Shown here piece by piece: positions 5,864 to 13,006 of a DNA stretch of 17,889 nt. Numbering within the stretch: the stretch's first letter is position 1; each line of letters starts with the position of its first letter. The position numbers and the translations under genes are program-made. Location: NCBI GenBank assembly GCA_046498185.1, contig JAWOBE010000081.1:1-17889 (forward strand). The letters are read 5' to 3'. The notes under the pieces were generated by a model. It ran no database searches. It was not told the origin of the DNA and saw nothing but the letters and a program-made list of their open reading frames with translations. The DNA is from CAYXDR01 sp046498185. Its GTDB lineage: Bacteria; Desulfobacterota; DSM-4660; Desulfatiglandales; Desulfatiglandaceae.

Positions 5864-6058
5864 TCTGTGCGTACCCATGCGGCTGTCGTCCAGGGCCGTC
5901 TTGCGGAACTTGGTTTTTATAAAATGTCAATAGACGGTTTGTGGGGCACCGGATCGCAAGGTGCCCTGAAAAATTTCCAGAGGGCCAGGGGTCTTAATCC
6001 CAATAGTGGCTGGAACATGCAGACCCAGATGAGACTGTTTTCCGGGTCTGGGCAGTAG
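5861..6058 (+). pseudogene. peptidoglycan-binding domain (PG_binding_1) fragment
   Basis: The frame reads 'ISVRTHAAVVQGRLAELGFY', 'SIDGLWGTGSQGALKNFQRA' and 'RGLNPNSGWNMQTQMRLFSG', then TAG at 6056-6058. This is a PF01471-type peptidoglycan-binding repeat with the typical VQxxLxxLGFY...IDGxWGxxTxxALxxFQ pattern. It would be the C-terminal domain of a secreted wall-binding protein or lysozyme-like enzyme. The upstream portion is absent: in-frame sequence enters the 36-bp palindrome and hits a stop at 5834-5836. No start codon with a ribosome binding site is present. Confidence 0.7.
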
Positions 6059-6210
6059 CGATTCGGTGCCCGCCCAGCATTATAAGGGCAGTGTCGGTTC
6101 GAACCCTCCTGCCGCAAATGGAGAGGATTGTCCGGGGTATTCTGACACACTCAAACCCGGTATGCCTCTTCAAAACGCATCTTCCGAACCTCCTGCAACA
6201 CCTCTGCCCT

Positions 6211-6245
6211 TCTCATTAGAGCACCTCCCTCATGCTCTAATAAGA
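6211..6245. terminator. inverted repeat upstream of mazEF
   Basis: ATTAGAGCA (6215-6223) and TGCTCTAAT (6233-6241) form a perfect 9-bp stem with a 9-nt loop; TCT/AGA outside extend it across one mismatch. It lies about 45 bp before the mazEF -35 box. It may insulate the module from upstream transcription or serve as an operator. Otherwise 6059-6280 shows no gene. Confidence 0.4.
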
Positions 6246-6285
6246 CCGGACAGTTTATGTGCTCCCTACAGCCCCAAAATTATCC

Positions 6286-6314
6286 TTGACCGTGCTGCTT
6301 AGGATGGCTATACT
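6286..6314 (+). promoter_or_regulatory. sigma-70 type promoter of mazEF
   Basis: TTGACC (6286-6291) and TATACT (6309-6314) are separated by an optimal 17 bp, 28 bp before the mazE start. TATAC recurs at 6320-6324, so an operator for the MazE or MazEF complex probably overlaps the -10 and start site. Repression by the complex is known for the family and inferred here. Confidence 0.7.
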
Positions 6315-6342
6315 TCGGATATACATAGAAGGAGGTGGTCAA

Positions 6343-6591
6343 ATGCTTGCAAGAATTCAAAAATGGGGTAATAGTCAAGGCCTTCGTCTTACAAAAAATC
6401 TGCTCGCCGATGCGCAGCTTGGTGTTGGTGATGAGGTGCATATCCGTGTAAAGGAAGGAATTATGATTGTCACACCTGCCAAAATGATCCGTGGCGGGCA
6501 TAGACTTGAAGATCTTGTTGCACATATTCCCGAGAACTACGAAGCCGGGGAGGTGGAATGGGGTGAGCCGGTTGGTAAGGAGGTCTGGTAA
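6343..6591 (+). CDS. mazE: MazE/PemI-type antitoxin, AbrB fold
   Basis: This 82-residue protein starts MLARIQKWGNSQGLRLTKNL, the classical MazE N-terminal DNA-binding domain (xxxIxKWGNSxGLRLPK). It continues with 'GDEVHIRVKEGIMIVTP' and ends in an acidic, Trp-containing tail (ENYEAGEVEWGEPVG) that matches the toxin-binding extension of the family. An in-frame ATG at 6259 exists, but the start at 6343 is preferred because AAGGAGGT lies at 6329-6336 and homology begins there. Its stop codon directly abuts the mazF start (TAAATG), so the pair is translationally coupled. Confidence 0.9.
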   Translation: MLARIQKWGNSQGLRLTKNLLADAQLGVGDEVHIRVKEGIMIVTPAKMIRGGHRLEDLVAHIPENYEAGEVEWGEPVGKEVW

Positions 6592-6927
6592 ATGGCCGCC
6601 TATGTCCCGAAGCAAGGGGACATTATCGCAATTACTTTTGATCCTCAATCCGGTCATGAACAAAAAGGGCGCCGTCCTGCATTGGTTGTCAGCAAGGATC
6701 TGTTCAATCAAAGCACTGGGTTGGCTATCGTATGCCCGCTTACAAACACAGAGCGTAGTTTTCCATTTCACGTCCCTCTCCCCAAAGACAGTAAGCTCAC
6801 AGGTTTCATCATGGTGGAGCAAGTTAAGTCGGTTGATTTTCTAACTCGTCGCGCCAAACGAATTGAGCATGGCGATGACAAATTGCTTTCTGAAGTTTTG
6901 TCCATACTGGATGCCTGCATCTATTAG
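6592..6927 (+). CDS. mazF: MazF/PemK-type endoribonuclease toxin
   Basis: This 111-residue toxin has the full MazF layout: 'YVPKQGDIIAITFDPQSGHE' with the conserved GDI and the P-x-x-G-x-E loop; 'QKGRRPALVVSKDLFN' with the RRPALV catalytic region (Arg28); 'GLAIVCPLTNTERSFPFHV' with the T/S catalytic position; then 'GFIMVEQVKSVDF' and a closing helix. MazF enzymes cut single-stranded mRNA at short specific motifs when the labile antitoxin falls. Length is standard and no frameshift is present, so the module is probably active. A third UPF0158-related fragment lies about 260 bp downstream. Confidence 0.92.
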   Translation: MAAYVPKQGDIIAITFDPQSGHEQKGRRPALVVSKDLFNQSTGLAIVCPLTNTERSFPFHVPLPKDSKLTGFIMVEQVKSVDFLTRRAKRIEHGDDKLLSEVLSILDACIY

Positions 6928-6952
6928 CTGGCAAACCATGGGGTCAAGCAGA

Positions 6953-7061
6953 CCGCCAACAATATGCGGGTTTTTGACGGCCACACATCCTAAGAAAGCC
7001 AGAAGAACCCGTAAGGCTGTGGCCTCGCAATGTTGGCGGCAGCTTATCCCAGTCGTTCAAC
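6953..7061. repeat. long imperfect inverted repeat containing repeat copy 2
   Basis: CCGCCAACA (6953-6961) pairs perfectly with TGTTGGCGG (7031-7039), and nested inside, GGCCACA (6979-6985) pairs with TGTGGCC (7018-7024). The right arm begins the 33-nt repeat at 7029-7061 that matches 2044-2076. The structure follows mazF by 25 bp. It may be an attC-like recombination site or a terminator hairpin. No protein-coding signal was seen at 6928-7147. Confidence 0.45.
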
Positions 7062-7186
7062 TCAAGAATAATTATCCTAGTCACGCATATCGCATACCTT
7101 GAGCTGTTCACCAATAACAGAGATAAGCGAAACTTTTTTCGGATGTCATGATTCTCTATTCGTTTGGTATTGCCATGATTGCGTTG

Positions 7187-7294
7187 GAATACCTCCCCGA
7201 CGATCACGAGCGGGTTCGGCAGTTTTTCCGACGCAAGGGAGCTTATTCCCGATACAAAGACCTTCTGGATAAGAGAGGCCTTCTGGAAAAATGG
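7187..7294 (+). pseudogene. UPF0158 fragment, copy C
   Basis: These 108 bases align without gaps to 559-666 of the intact UPF0158 gene with about 10 mismatches (roughly 91% identity by eye). They encode 'EYLPDDHERVRQFFRRKG' then 'AYSRYKDLLDKRGLLEKW'. The frame is open from an ATG at 7148, but upstream residues are unrelated and similarity stops abruptly at 7294; the frame ends at 7360. It shares the substitutions around 'RQFFRRKG' with copy B (39 identical bases), so B and C are closer to each other than to the intact gene. Confidence 0.7.
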
Positions 7295-7362
7295 CAGGTT
7301 CTTCCATTATTGACCTCAGCCTTAGGGTTCTTGAACGTAATGCTCCCTACAAAATTGTAACT

Positions 7363-7401
7363 CCTTTACCGAAATCGGCTCCTTGCCGTTTTCGGTAAAG
7401 G
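7363..7401. terminator. strong hairpin, likely terminator facing the flavoprotein gene
   Basis: CCTTTACCGAAA (7363-7374) pairs perfectly with TTTCGGTAAAGG (7390-7401). After one T-T mismatch, CGGC/GCCG extends the stem by 4 bp around the loop TCCTT. It sits 21 bp beyond the minus-strand flavoprotein stop. There is no clear T-run on either strand, so it may act as a 3'-end stabiliser or as a Rho-assisted stop. Confidence 0.6.
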
Positions 7402-7421
7402 TTGCCTATGTTCCGGGAGGC

Positions 7422-8873
7422 TTACGCCATCGCATTCGGCTCGGCCGCAGCCTGGCGCCCCGCAATTCGGCCGAAGACCAGGCAGTCCGTGATGGAGCAG
7501 CTCCCCAGGCGGCAAGCTCCCTGGACCCCGGCGGCGAACTCTCCGGCCGCATAAAGGCCCGGGATCGGTTTTCTTTGGAGATCAAGGACTTGGGCCTGCT
7601 CGTTGATCAGTGCCCCGCCCATGGTGTAGTGCACCTTGGGCCACAGGCGAATGGCATAGAACGGGGGCGTTTCGAGGGGACCTGAAGATTCCCGGATCGG
7701 CTTGCCGAAGTCGATGTCCTCCCCTGCACGAAGCTGGGCGTTGAAGCGCTCCACGGTTTCCGCCAAAGGCCCGGACGGAATGTGGTGGTGACGGGCCAAG
7801 ACGTCCAGGGTGTCAAAGGCTCGAACAATGCCCTTTTTCAGGCACTTTTCCACGCTGTAGCCTGAACGGACTACGCCCTCATGGTCGGCTAGGGCGATGC
7901 AGGGGGTGCCTTCACGAAAAATGCCTTCCGCGCGGACCCTTCGGTCCCCAAGCTCGTTGACGATGCGCCGGCCGGTTAGAGGGCTCACGACAATACCCTG
8001 GGGGAGGGCGATGTAGCAGGCAAAGTCCGGGCCGATACCGTACCCCTTTTCGTCCGGGGAGGCCCAGGGAGCGAGCTGAATCCAGGAGAGGTGTGCGGGG
8101 AGGGCTCCGACGCGAAGGACCTCCCTCAGCGCCTCCGCCGTTGCGGAGCGTTTGGTGGTGACATCCACAGACGCGTCCAGCCTTGGATCCTGGGCCGAAC
8201 GGAACTGGACGTCTCCGCCGAAACCGCCCGCGGCCATCACCACGGCCCGGCGGACGCGGATGCGCTTCGGGAGCCCCGAGCCTTCTTCGGGATAGTGGTA
8301 ACCCTGGCGTACATCGGCACCCCGCACACGTCCCTGGGCGTCCAATACCAAGTGCTCAAGAAGCGTTCGGTTCTGAAGCGCGACCCCCAATTCCTTCGCC
8401 TTGTCGAGAAGCCCACGCACGATGGCCGAGCCAGATTTGTTGTGCGTGGTGTAGCACCGGTCCACGGAGTGACCGCCGAACCGGTCCACACGGTCCATGT
8501 AACGGACCTTGAGGGTGTTTCGAGTCCACTCGAACACTTCGAGGGCATGGTCTGCGACGATGCGGACCAGGGCCGGGTGGCTCAGGCCGAGACCAGCCGC
8601 CAACATGTCGGCCGCCATCTGCGCCGGAGAGTCCTGAATGCCCCGCTCCCGCTGCATGTCGGTGTTCGGCGCGGCCAGCCCTCCATCGCAGATCGTGGAG
8701 TTTCCGCCCCAACCCAGCATTTTTTCAAGGACGAGGACGGATCGGCCGGCCTCACGGGCTTCAATGGCCGCGGCCAAGCCGGCAAAGCCGCTGCCGACTA
8801 TGACCACATCCCAGGTTTCATCCCACGTTCCTTCCGACTTTCTATCGCCTTTATGTGTGTTTTCGTGCTGCAT
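7422..8873 (-). CDS. FAD-dependent oxidoreductase, fumarate reductase/succinate dehydrogenase flavoprotein type
   Basis: This 483-residue protein has an N-terminal Rossmann FAD motif 'VVIVGSGFAGLAAAIEA' (about 23-39) with the acidic 'VLVLEK' at 50. It has the family helix 'AAGGFGGD' (214-221), the active-site segment 'GRRIVNELGDRR' (301-312), 'HYTMGGALIN' (His415) and the C-terminal FAD loop 'CRLGSCSITDCLVFGRIAG' (Arg455). These match the substrate-binding His and Arg residues of soluble fumarate reductases. The usual 'QxHPT' His is replaced in 'IQLAPWASPDE', so fumarate need not be the substrate; urocanate-, 3-ketosteroid- or other enoate-type relatives are possible. No signal peptide or haem motif is present, so it is a cytosolic single subunit. 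A GAGGA ribosome binding site precedes the ATG. It is divergent from the betaine transporter operon. Confidence 0.85.
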   Translation of the reverse strand: MQHENTHKGDRKSEGTWDETWDVVIVGSGFAGLAAAIEAREAGRSVLVLEKMLGWGGNSTICDGGLAAPNTDMQRERGIQDSPAQMAADMLAAGLGLSHPALVRIVADHALEVFEWTRNTLKVRYMDRVDRFGGHSVDRCYTTHNKSGSAIVRGLLDKAKELGVALQNRTLLEHLVLDAQGRVRGADVRQGYHYPEEGSGLPKRIRVRRAVVMAAGGFGGDVQFRSAQDPRLDASVDVTTKRSATAEALREVLRVGALPAHLSWIQLAPWASPDEKGYGIGPDFACYIALPQGIVVSPLTGRRIVNELGDRRVRAEGIFREGTPCIALADHEGVVRSGYSVEKCLKKGIVRAFDTLDVLARHHHIPSGPLAETVERFNAQLRAGEDIDFGKPIRESSGPLETPPFYAIRLWPKVHYTMGGALINEQAQVLDLQRKPIPGLYAAGEFAAGVQGACRLGSCSITDCLVFGRIAGRQAAAEPNAMA

Positions 8874-9114
8874 GTCGATCCTCTATTTCCTTCTGCCCAT
8901 TTTGGCAGGATTTGGGTGACAGGTTGGAAGCTAAATTATTAAATTACCTTGGAAAGGGTTTAGAGTGCAACCCCGTAAATGCCTCCTGAGCATTGAGTCC
9001 TAGTATTCAGCCCGCAAATTTCGAGCACGAGGCACGCTAGGGGAGGCGTTTCGCTTTTTCGCTACGTTTCAATAAGCCTCGGGAACCTTTCGTGGGGGAA
9101 CTGCGGTGTTTCCC
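8874..9114. other. divergent intergenic region, left part
   Basis: About 240 bases separate the flavoprotein start from the plus-strand promoter at 9115. I see no gene or RNA here. An AT-rich patch near 8930-8945 could contribute to the minus-strand promoter, but no good -10/-35 pair stands out. Confidence 0.4.
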
Positions 9115-9143
9115 TTGACAATATTTACAGCTCAAAATATAAT
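9115..9143 (+). promoter_or_regulatory. perfect consensus sigma-70 promoter of the betaine transporter operon
   Basis: TTGACA at 9115-9120, a 17-bp spacer and TATAAT at 9138-9143 match both consensus hexamers exactly. Transcription should start near 9150, leaving a leader of about 355 nt before the first gene. A promoter this strong usually needs repression or attenuation downstream. Confidence 0.8.
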
Positions 9144-9149
9144 AGTTCT

Positions 9150-9505
9150 TATGAGGTGCGGGTAGCCGCTCATTCAAAAAATTTTAAGGTTTCATGCCCT
9201 CTAACTGCCCGGTTTGATCATTTGCTCCCATAATTGTAGCAAAAAATATTTGTCCATAGACGAAGCGTTACTGGAGTGGGCAGGAGGAGTTGGGACGGTT
9301 GCGCCTCAGTTGCTGGTCTCGCTGAGGTGTTTCAGCTTTTCGGAGACTGAAAGCAGCTCCACATTCTCAGCGATCTTAAGCGAATCGTGAGATTGATGAA
9401 CGCAGCGTCTCCGAATGTGACGCCCATGCTGGACACGGGGGCCGTTGAATCCCCGCATGAGGACCCAAAAGAGGTCTGAGTGCTTGCCGAGATTGGAACC
9501 GAGCA
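9150..9505 (+). other. long untranslated leader of the transporter operon
   Basis: No recognised riboswitch was found. The leader contains a hairpin with TTTCAG/CTGAAA arms near 9330-9352. It also contains a 27-codon open frame starting MNAASPNVTPML (ATG 9396, TGA 9477-9479) that ends 26 bases before the ATPase gene. The peptide has no evident ribosome binding site and may be chance. The role of the leader is unknown. Confidence 0.35.
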
Positions 9506-10723
9506 ATGGAAAAGATCGTCGTCGAAGGGCTCTACAAAATCTTCGGGCCTCATCCCGAAGAGGCCATGCAAATGGTCCAGGAGGGTCTCAGCAAAGAAGA
9601 GATCATGGAAAAGACCCACCACAACGTGGGCGTCGTGGACGCCAGTTTTGTGGTGAACGCAGGTGAAATCCTCGTCGTGATGGGGCTTTCTGGCAGTGGA
9701 AAGTCGACCCTTGTGCGATGCCTCAATCGCTTGATCGAACCCACGGCCGGCCGGGTCATTGTCAACGGCGAGGATGTGACCCGGCTGGGAAAACGGGCTC
9801 TTCGCAACTTTCGCCAGCGACACATCGGCATGGTGTTTCAGAACTTCGCTCTTCTTCCCCACCGCAGTGTGGTGCAAAACGTGGAATACGGCCTCGAGGT
9901 GCAAGGGGTCGACACCGCAACTCGACGCGAGGCCGCCATGAAAGCCCTGCATCAGGTCGGGCTCAAGGGCTGGGAAGAGTCCATGACAGACCAGCTCTCC
10001 GGTGGCATGCAGCAGCGGGTGGGCCTGGCCCGGGCGCTGGCTCTCGATGCGGACATCATGCTTATGGACGAGGCTTTCAGCGCTCTGGATCCGCTGATCC
10101 GGCGCGATATGCAGGACGAGCTGATCGACTTGCAGGAAAAAGTGCAGAAGACCATCATTTTCGTCAGCCACGACCTGGACGAGGCCATCAAGCTCGGCGA
10201 CCGGATCGTGTTGATGAAGGATGGCCGGCTGGTGCAGGAGGGTACAGCCGAGGAGATCCTTACGAACCCGGCCGATGATTACGTGGCCCGGTTCGTGGAA
10301 GGCGTGGACATGAGCAAGGTGGTTACGGCGGAGACGGTCATGAAGAAATCCGACATCATGGCCTACATGAAGACGGACGGGCCAAAGGCGGCGCTTCGTA
10401 AAATGGAAAAAGCGGGCATCTCCACGATCTTCGTGCGGGAGGGTGGGATGGTGAAAGGGATCGTCTCGGCCAGGAACTGCCGAAAGGCCGCCGACCGCGG
10501 CGAAAAGACCCTGGCATCCGTCATCGACACGAACATCCAGCGCGTAGCGCCCGACACAATGGCCGGCGACCTCTTCCCGCTTCTGGCCGACGCCCGCTAT
10601 CCCGTTGCGGTGGTCGGAGACGATGGCCATCTGAAGGGGGTCATCGTGGCGGGGTCTCTGATGGCCAAGTTGAGCGGGATCTCCAAGGCCGAAAGCGGCA
10701 ACGGCACGAATGCCGCATCGTGA
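9506..10723 (+). CDS. proV: quaternary amine (glycine betaine/proline) ABC transporter ATP-binding protein
   Basis: This 405-residue ATPase matches ProV/OpuAA-type subunits. Walker A is 'GLSGSGKST' (60-68), the Q-loop Gln is at 112, the signature is 'LSGGMQQR' (164-171), Walker B is 'IMLMDEAFSALD' (184-195) and the switch His is in 'VSHDLDEA' (222). Residues about 275-395 form the two CBS-domain region that, in relatives, senses ionic strength or nucleotides. The long N-terminal extension before Walker A ('GPHPEEAMQMVQEGLSKEEI') is typical of this subfamily. No good in-frame start lies upstream and the ribosome binding site is weak. It powers import of compatible solutes such as glycine betaine across the inner membrane with the next two genes. 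The exact substrate is inferred from family only. Confidence 0.92.
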   Translation: MEKIVVEGLYKIFGPHPEEAMQMVQEGLSKEEIMEKTHHNVGVVDASFVVNAGEILVVMGLSGSGKSTLVRCLNRLIEPTAGRVIVNGEDVTRLGKRALRNFRQRHIGMVFQNFALLPHRSVVQNVEYGLEVQGVDTATRREAAMKALHQVGLKGWEESMTDQLSGGMQQRVGLARALALDADIMLMDEAFSALDPLIRRDMQDELIDLQEKVQKTIIFVSHDLDEAIKLGDRIVLMKDGRLVQEGTAEEILTNPADDYVARFVEGVDMSKVVTAETVMKKSDIMAYMKTDGPKAALRKMEKAGISTIFVREGGMVKGIVSARNCRKAADRGEKTLASVIDTNIQRVAPDTMAGDLFPLLADARYPVAVVGDDGHLKGVIVAGSLMAKLSGISKAESGNGTNAAS

Positions 10724-10760
10724 GGATCCTTCGAACGCAATGTGCTGAAAGGGTATGCGT

Positions 10761-11609
10761 ATGATGGAGTTTCCGAAAAACATCAATATTCCCCTGGATC
10801 TCTGGGTGGACGCCTTTATGAACTGGGTGCTGGGAACGTTCGGGGGGTTTTTCGACCTTCTGGGTATGGGCATCCTTTACCTCCTGCTCTACTCCGAACG
10901 GTTTTTTCTCTGGCTTCCTTGGCCGATTTTGGTTTTCGGGGTGGGCATCCTGGCCTGGCGAGTCATGGGCTCGTGGCTGGCCGGGGTCGGCATGGCGGGC
11001 ATGCTGTTCTTTGTGGGGGCCCTCGGGCTTTGGGATCTGGGCATGATGACCCTGTCCCTTGTGGCGGCCTCGGTGATCGTGTCCCTGGGTATCGGCATTC
11101 CCCTGGGTATCGCCATGGCAAGCAGCGATACTTTCCAGGCAATCATTAAGCCGATTCTCGACGGCATGCAGACCATGCCCAGCTTCGTCTACCTTATACC
11201 CGCCCTGATGCTTTTCGGCCTGGGCAAGGTTCCGGCCTTGTTCGCCACGATCATTTACGCCGTACCGCCGGTCATCCGCCTGACCAATGTGGGAATACGG
11301 GAGGTGTCGACCGATGTGATCGAGGCGGCCCACGCCTTTGGCTCAAGCTACTGGCAGATCCTGTTCAAGGTCCAGCTTCCCCTGGCGCGACCCACGATCC
11401 TGGTAGGTATCAACCAGACGACCATGATGGCCCTGGCCATGGTGGTGATCTCCTCAATGATCGGGGCCAAGGGGCTCGGGTTGGAGGTCCTGCTGGCTAT
11501 CAACCGGATCGAGGTGGGCCGTGGGTTCGCGGCCGGCTTGTGCATTGTGTTCATGGCTGTCATCATTGATCGCATCACGTACTCGATGGCCTCCCGGAAG
11601 AAGGCATAA
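10761..11609 (+). CDS. proW: quaternary amine ABC transporter permease
   Basis: This is a roughly 282-residue permease with about seven hydrophobic segments and the ProW/OpuAB signature. The EAA-type coupling loop is 'EVSTDVIEAAHAFGSSYWQI' followed by 'LFKVQLPLARPTILVGINQT', and 'MTLSLVAASVIVSLGIGIPL' starts the conserved permease domain. The family-typical end 'AINRIEVGRGFAAGLCIVF' is present. An ATG at 10755 is in frame, but GAAAGGG at 10747-10753 sits too close to it, so a start at 10761 or 10764 is more likely. It lies 37 bases after proV and 29 before the binding-protein gene, consistent with a three-gene operon. Being an integral inner-membrane protein, it forms the substrate channel. 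Confidence 0.92.
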   Translation: MMEFPKNINIPLDLWVDAFMNWVLGTFGGFFDLLGMGILYLLLYSERFFLWLPWPILVFGVGILAWRVMGSWLAGVGMAGMLFFVGALGLWDLGMMTLSLVAASVIVSLGIGIPLGIAMASSDTFQAIIKPILDGMQTMPSFVYLIPALMLFGLGKVPALFATIIYAVPPVIRLTNVGIREVSTDVIEAAHAFGSSYWQILFKVQLPLARPTILVGINQTTMMALAMVVISSMIGAKGLGLEVLLAINRIEVGRGFAAGLCIVFMAVIIDRITYSMASRKKA

Positions 11610-11638
11610 CATAAAAAACCAATATAGGAGGATTTCAG

Positions 11639-12673
11639 ATGAAAATAACAAAATGTAAAGTTTTTTTGTCCATTTTGGCCCTGGCGGCCTCAGGTTTGTT
11701 GTTCGGAACGGCCCTGGCCGCTGACAAGCCGACGGTCACTTTCGGCGACTACGGGTGGGACAGCATCCAGGTGCACAACCGAATTGCGGGATTCATCATC
11801 GAGAAGGGGCTGGGATATCCGGTCAAGTATGTCCAGGGCGAGACCATTATGCTCAACACGGCCCTGATCCAGGCCAAAGGCGGCGAGGCCCCCAATGTCA
11901 ACATGGAGTCCTGGGAGGAAAACTGGCAGGAGCTCTACGAAGAGGGGCTGGCCAAGGGGAAAGACCCCAAGACGGATGAGGGGTTTGTGAACCTGGGCTC
12001 AAACTTCCCCAACAGCGTCCAGGCATGGTACGTGCCGCGCTACGTGGTGGAAGGGGATGCCGAGCGGGGCATCGAGCCGATGGCACCGGATCTCAAGTCC
12101 GTGTTCGATCTTCCCAAGTACTGGAAGCTGTTTAAGGACCCGGAAGATCCAAGCAAAGGCCTGTTCTACAGCTGCCTTCCTGGCTGGGCCTGCGCAGAGG
12201 TGAACAAGGAGAAGTTCAAGGTCTACGGTCTCGAGGAGTACTACAACATCATGCAGCCCGGCTCAGGGCCGGCCCTGGCCGGCTCCATGGTGACGGCTTA
12301 CAAGCGGGGGAAGCCCTGGCTCGGCTACTACTGGGCCCCGACGTGGGTCCTAGGAAAGCTGGACATGTTCCAGCTCGAGGAGCCCAAATTCGACAAGGAG
12401 ATCTGGGAGACGACCAAGGCCTGCGAGTACCCGGCGGTCAAGTGCGATATCCTCGTCCACAAGAGCCTGCCCGAGAAGGCGCCGGATGTGGCGGCGTTCC
12501 TGAAGAACTATGAGACCACCCTGGACATCAACAACAAGTTCCTGGCCTACATGCAGGATAACAAGGCGAGTACAGAAGAGGCGGCCGCTTGGTTTCTGGA
12601 CAACTACGAAGACCTCTGGACCGCGTGGGTGTCGTCCGACGTGGTGACCAAGGTCAAGGCGGCCATGAAGTAG
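11639..12673 (+). CDS. proX: glycine betaine/quaternary amine-binding periplasmic protein
   Basis: This 344-residue protein begins with a Sec signal peptide (MKITKCKVFLSILALAASGL, then a TALA-A cleavage site near 27/28). It continues as an OpuAC/ProX-type substrate-binding domain: 'VTFGDYGWDSIQVHNRIAGF', 'GETIMLNTALIQAKGGEAPN', 'NMESWEENWQELYEEG', 'LPGWACAEVNKEKF' and 'GKPWLGYYWAPTWVLGKLDM'. The many Trp and Tyr residues in these segments suit an aromatic cage for a quaternary ammonium group. A TAGGAGGA ribosome binding site precedes the ATG. It delivers the ligand to the ProW channel. No lipobox is present, so it should be a soluble periplasmic protein. It is the last gene of the operon, followed by a hairpin-rich zone. 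Confidence 0.92.
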   Translation: MKITKCKVFLSILALAASGLLFGTALAADKPTVTFGDYGWDSIQVHNRIAGFIIEKGLGYPVKYVQGETIMLNTALIQAKGGEAPNVNMESWEENWQELYEEGLAKGKDPKTDEGFVNLGSNFPNSVQAWYVPRYVVEGDAERGIEPMAPDLKSVFDLPKYWKLFKDPEDPSKGLFYSCLPGWACAEVNKEKFKVYGLEEYYNIMQPGSGPALAGSMVTAYKRGKPWLGYYWAPTWVLGKLDMFQLEEPKFDKEIWETTKACEYPAVKCDILVHKSLPEKAPDVAAFLKNYETTLDINNKFLAYMQDNKASTEEAAAWFLDNYEDLWTAWVSSDVVTKVKAAMK

Positions 12674-13006
12674 CGGCCGGGGAGCGACAGGATAGGAAGT
12701 TGCTTTTCGAGTTGATAGCGTACACGGGCAGATGGCTGTGTGTTAGTTTCTATCCGGAAATGGTCCTCTTGCCCAAGTCTCCGACTGAAGTCGGGGCAAG
12801 TCTGCGTCAGCCCTGACAGGGCCGGGATAAAACGGCGGTCTTGCCTGTGCCTGCCTGTGCCGACACGGCAGGCAGGCGCAAGCCCTTGTTTTCTTCGCAC
12901 CGCTTCCCCGGTTTCCTTGATCTTGAACAAACCGGGGACCCACACGAAGTGTGGGGAGTCTGAGCGAAGCGAAGACAAAAATCCTCATTTCCAATCTGGA
13001 AACTTC
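12674..13006. repeat. hairpin-rich non-coding zone after proX
   Basis: Several inverted repeats lie in tandem. CCGAC-TGAA-GTCGG has outer CTTGCC/GGCAAG arms (about 12768-12800). GCCTGCC/GGCAGGC arms lie near 12850-12880. CCCCGGTTT (12906-12914) pairs with AAACCGGGG (12929-12937). CCCACAC-GAA-GTGTGGG lies near 12939-12956. No gene is supported. The region may stabilise or end the operon transcript, or be REP-like. Confidence 0.55.

Noticed and set aside
6092..6115. GGTTCGAACCCTCC, resembling a tRNA T-arm and possible attB
   Set aside because: The T-stem pairs at only three of five positions, there is no D-arm, anticodon arm or complete acceptor stem upstream, and no CCA context. Chance or a very decayed tRNA cannot be told apart.
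8091..8942. A 283-codon plus-strand open frame inside the flavoprotein gene
   Set aside because: It is antisense to an intact FAD enzyme with all motifs in place, has no domain and no credible ribosome binding site.
9150..9505. Possible glycine or other known riboswitch in the proV leader
   Set aside because: None of the conserved core sequences I know for glycine, SAM, TPP or similar riboswitches is present.
9332..10873. A 513-codon open frame antisense to proV
   Set aside because: It overlaps the clearly conserved ProV ATPase on the other strand, shows no recognisable domain and is rich in His and Arg as expected for a shadow frame in GC-rich DNA.
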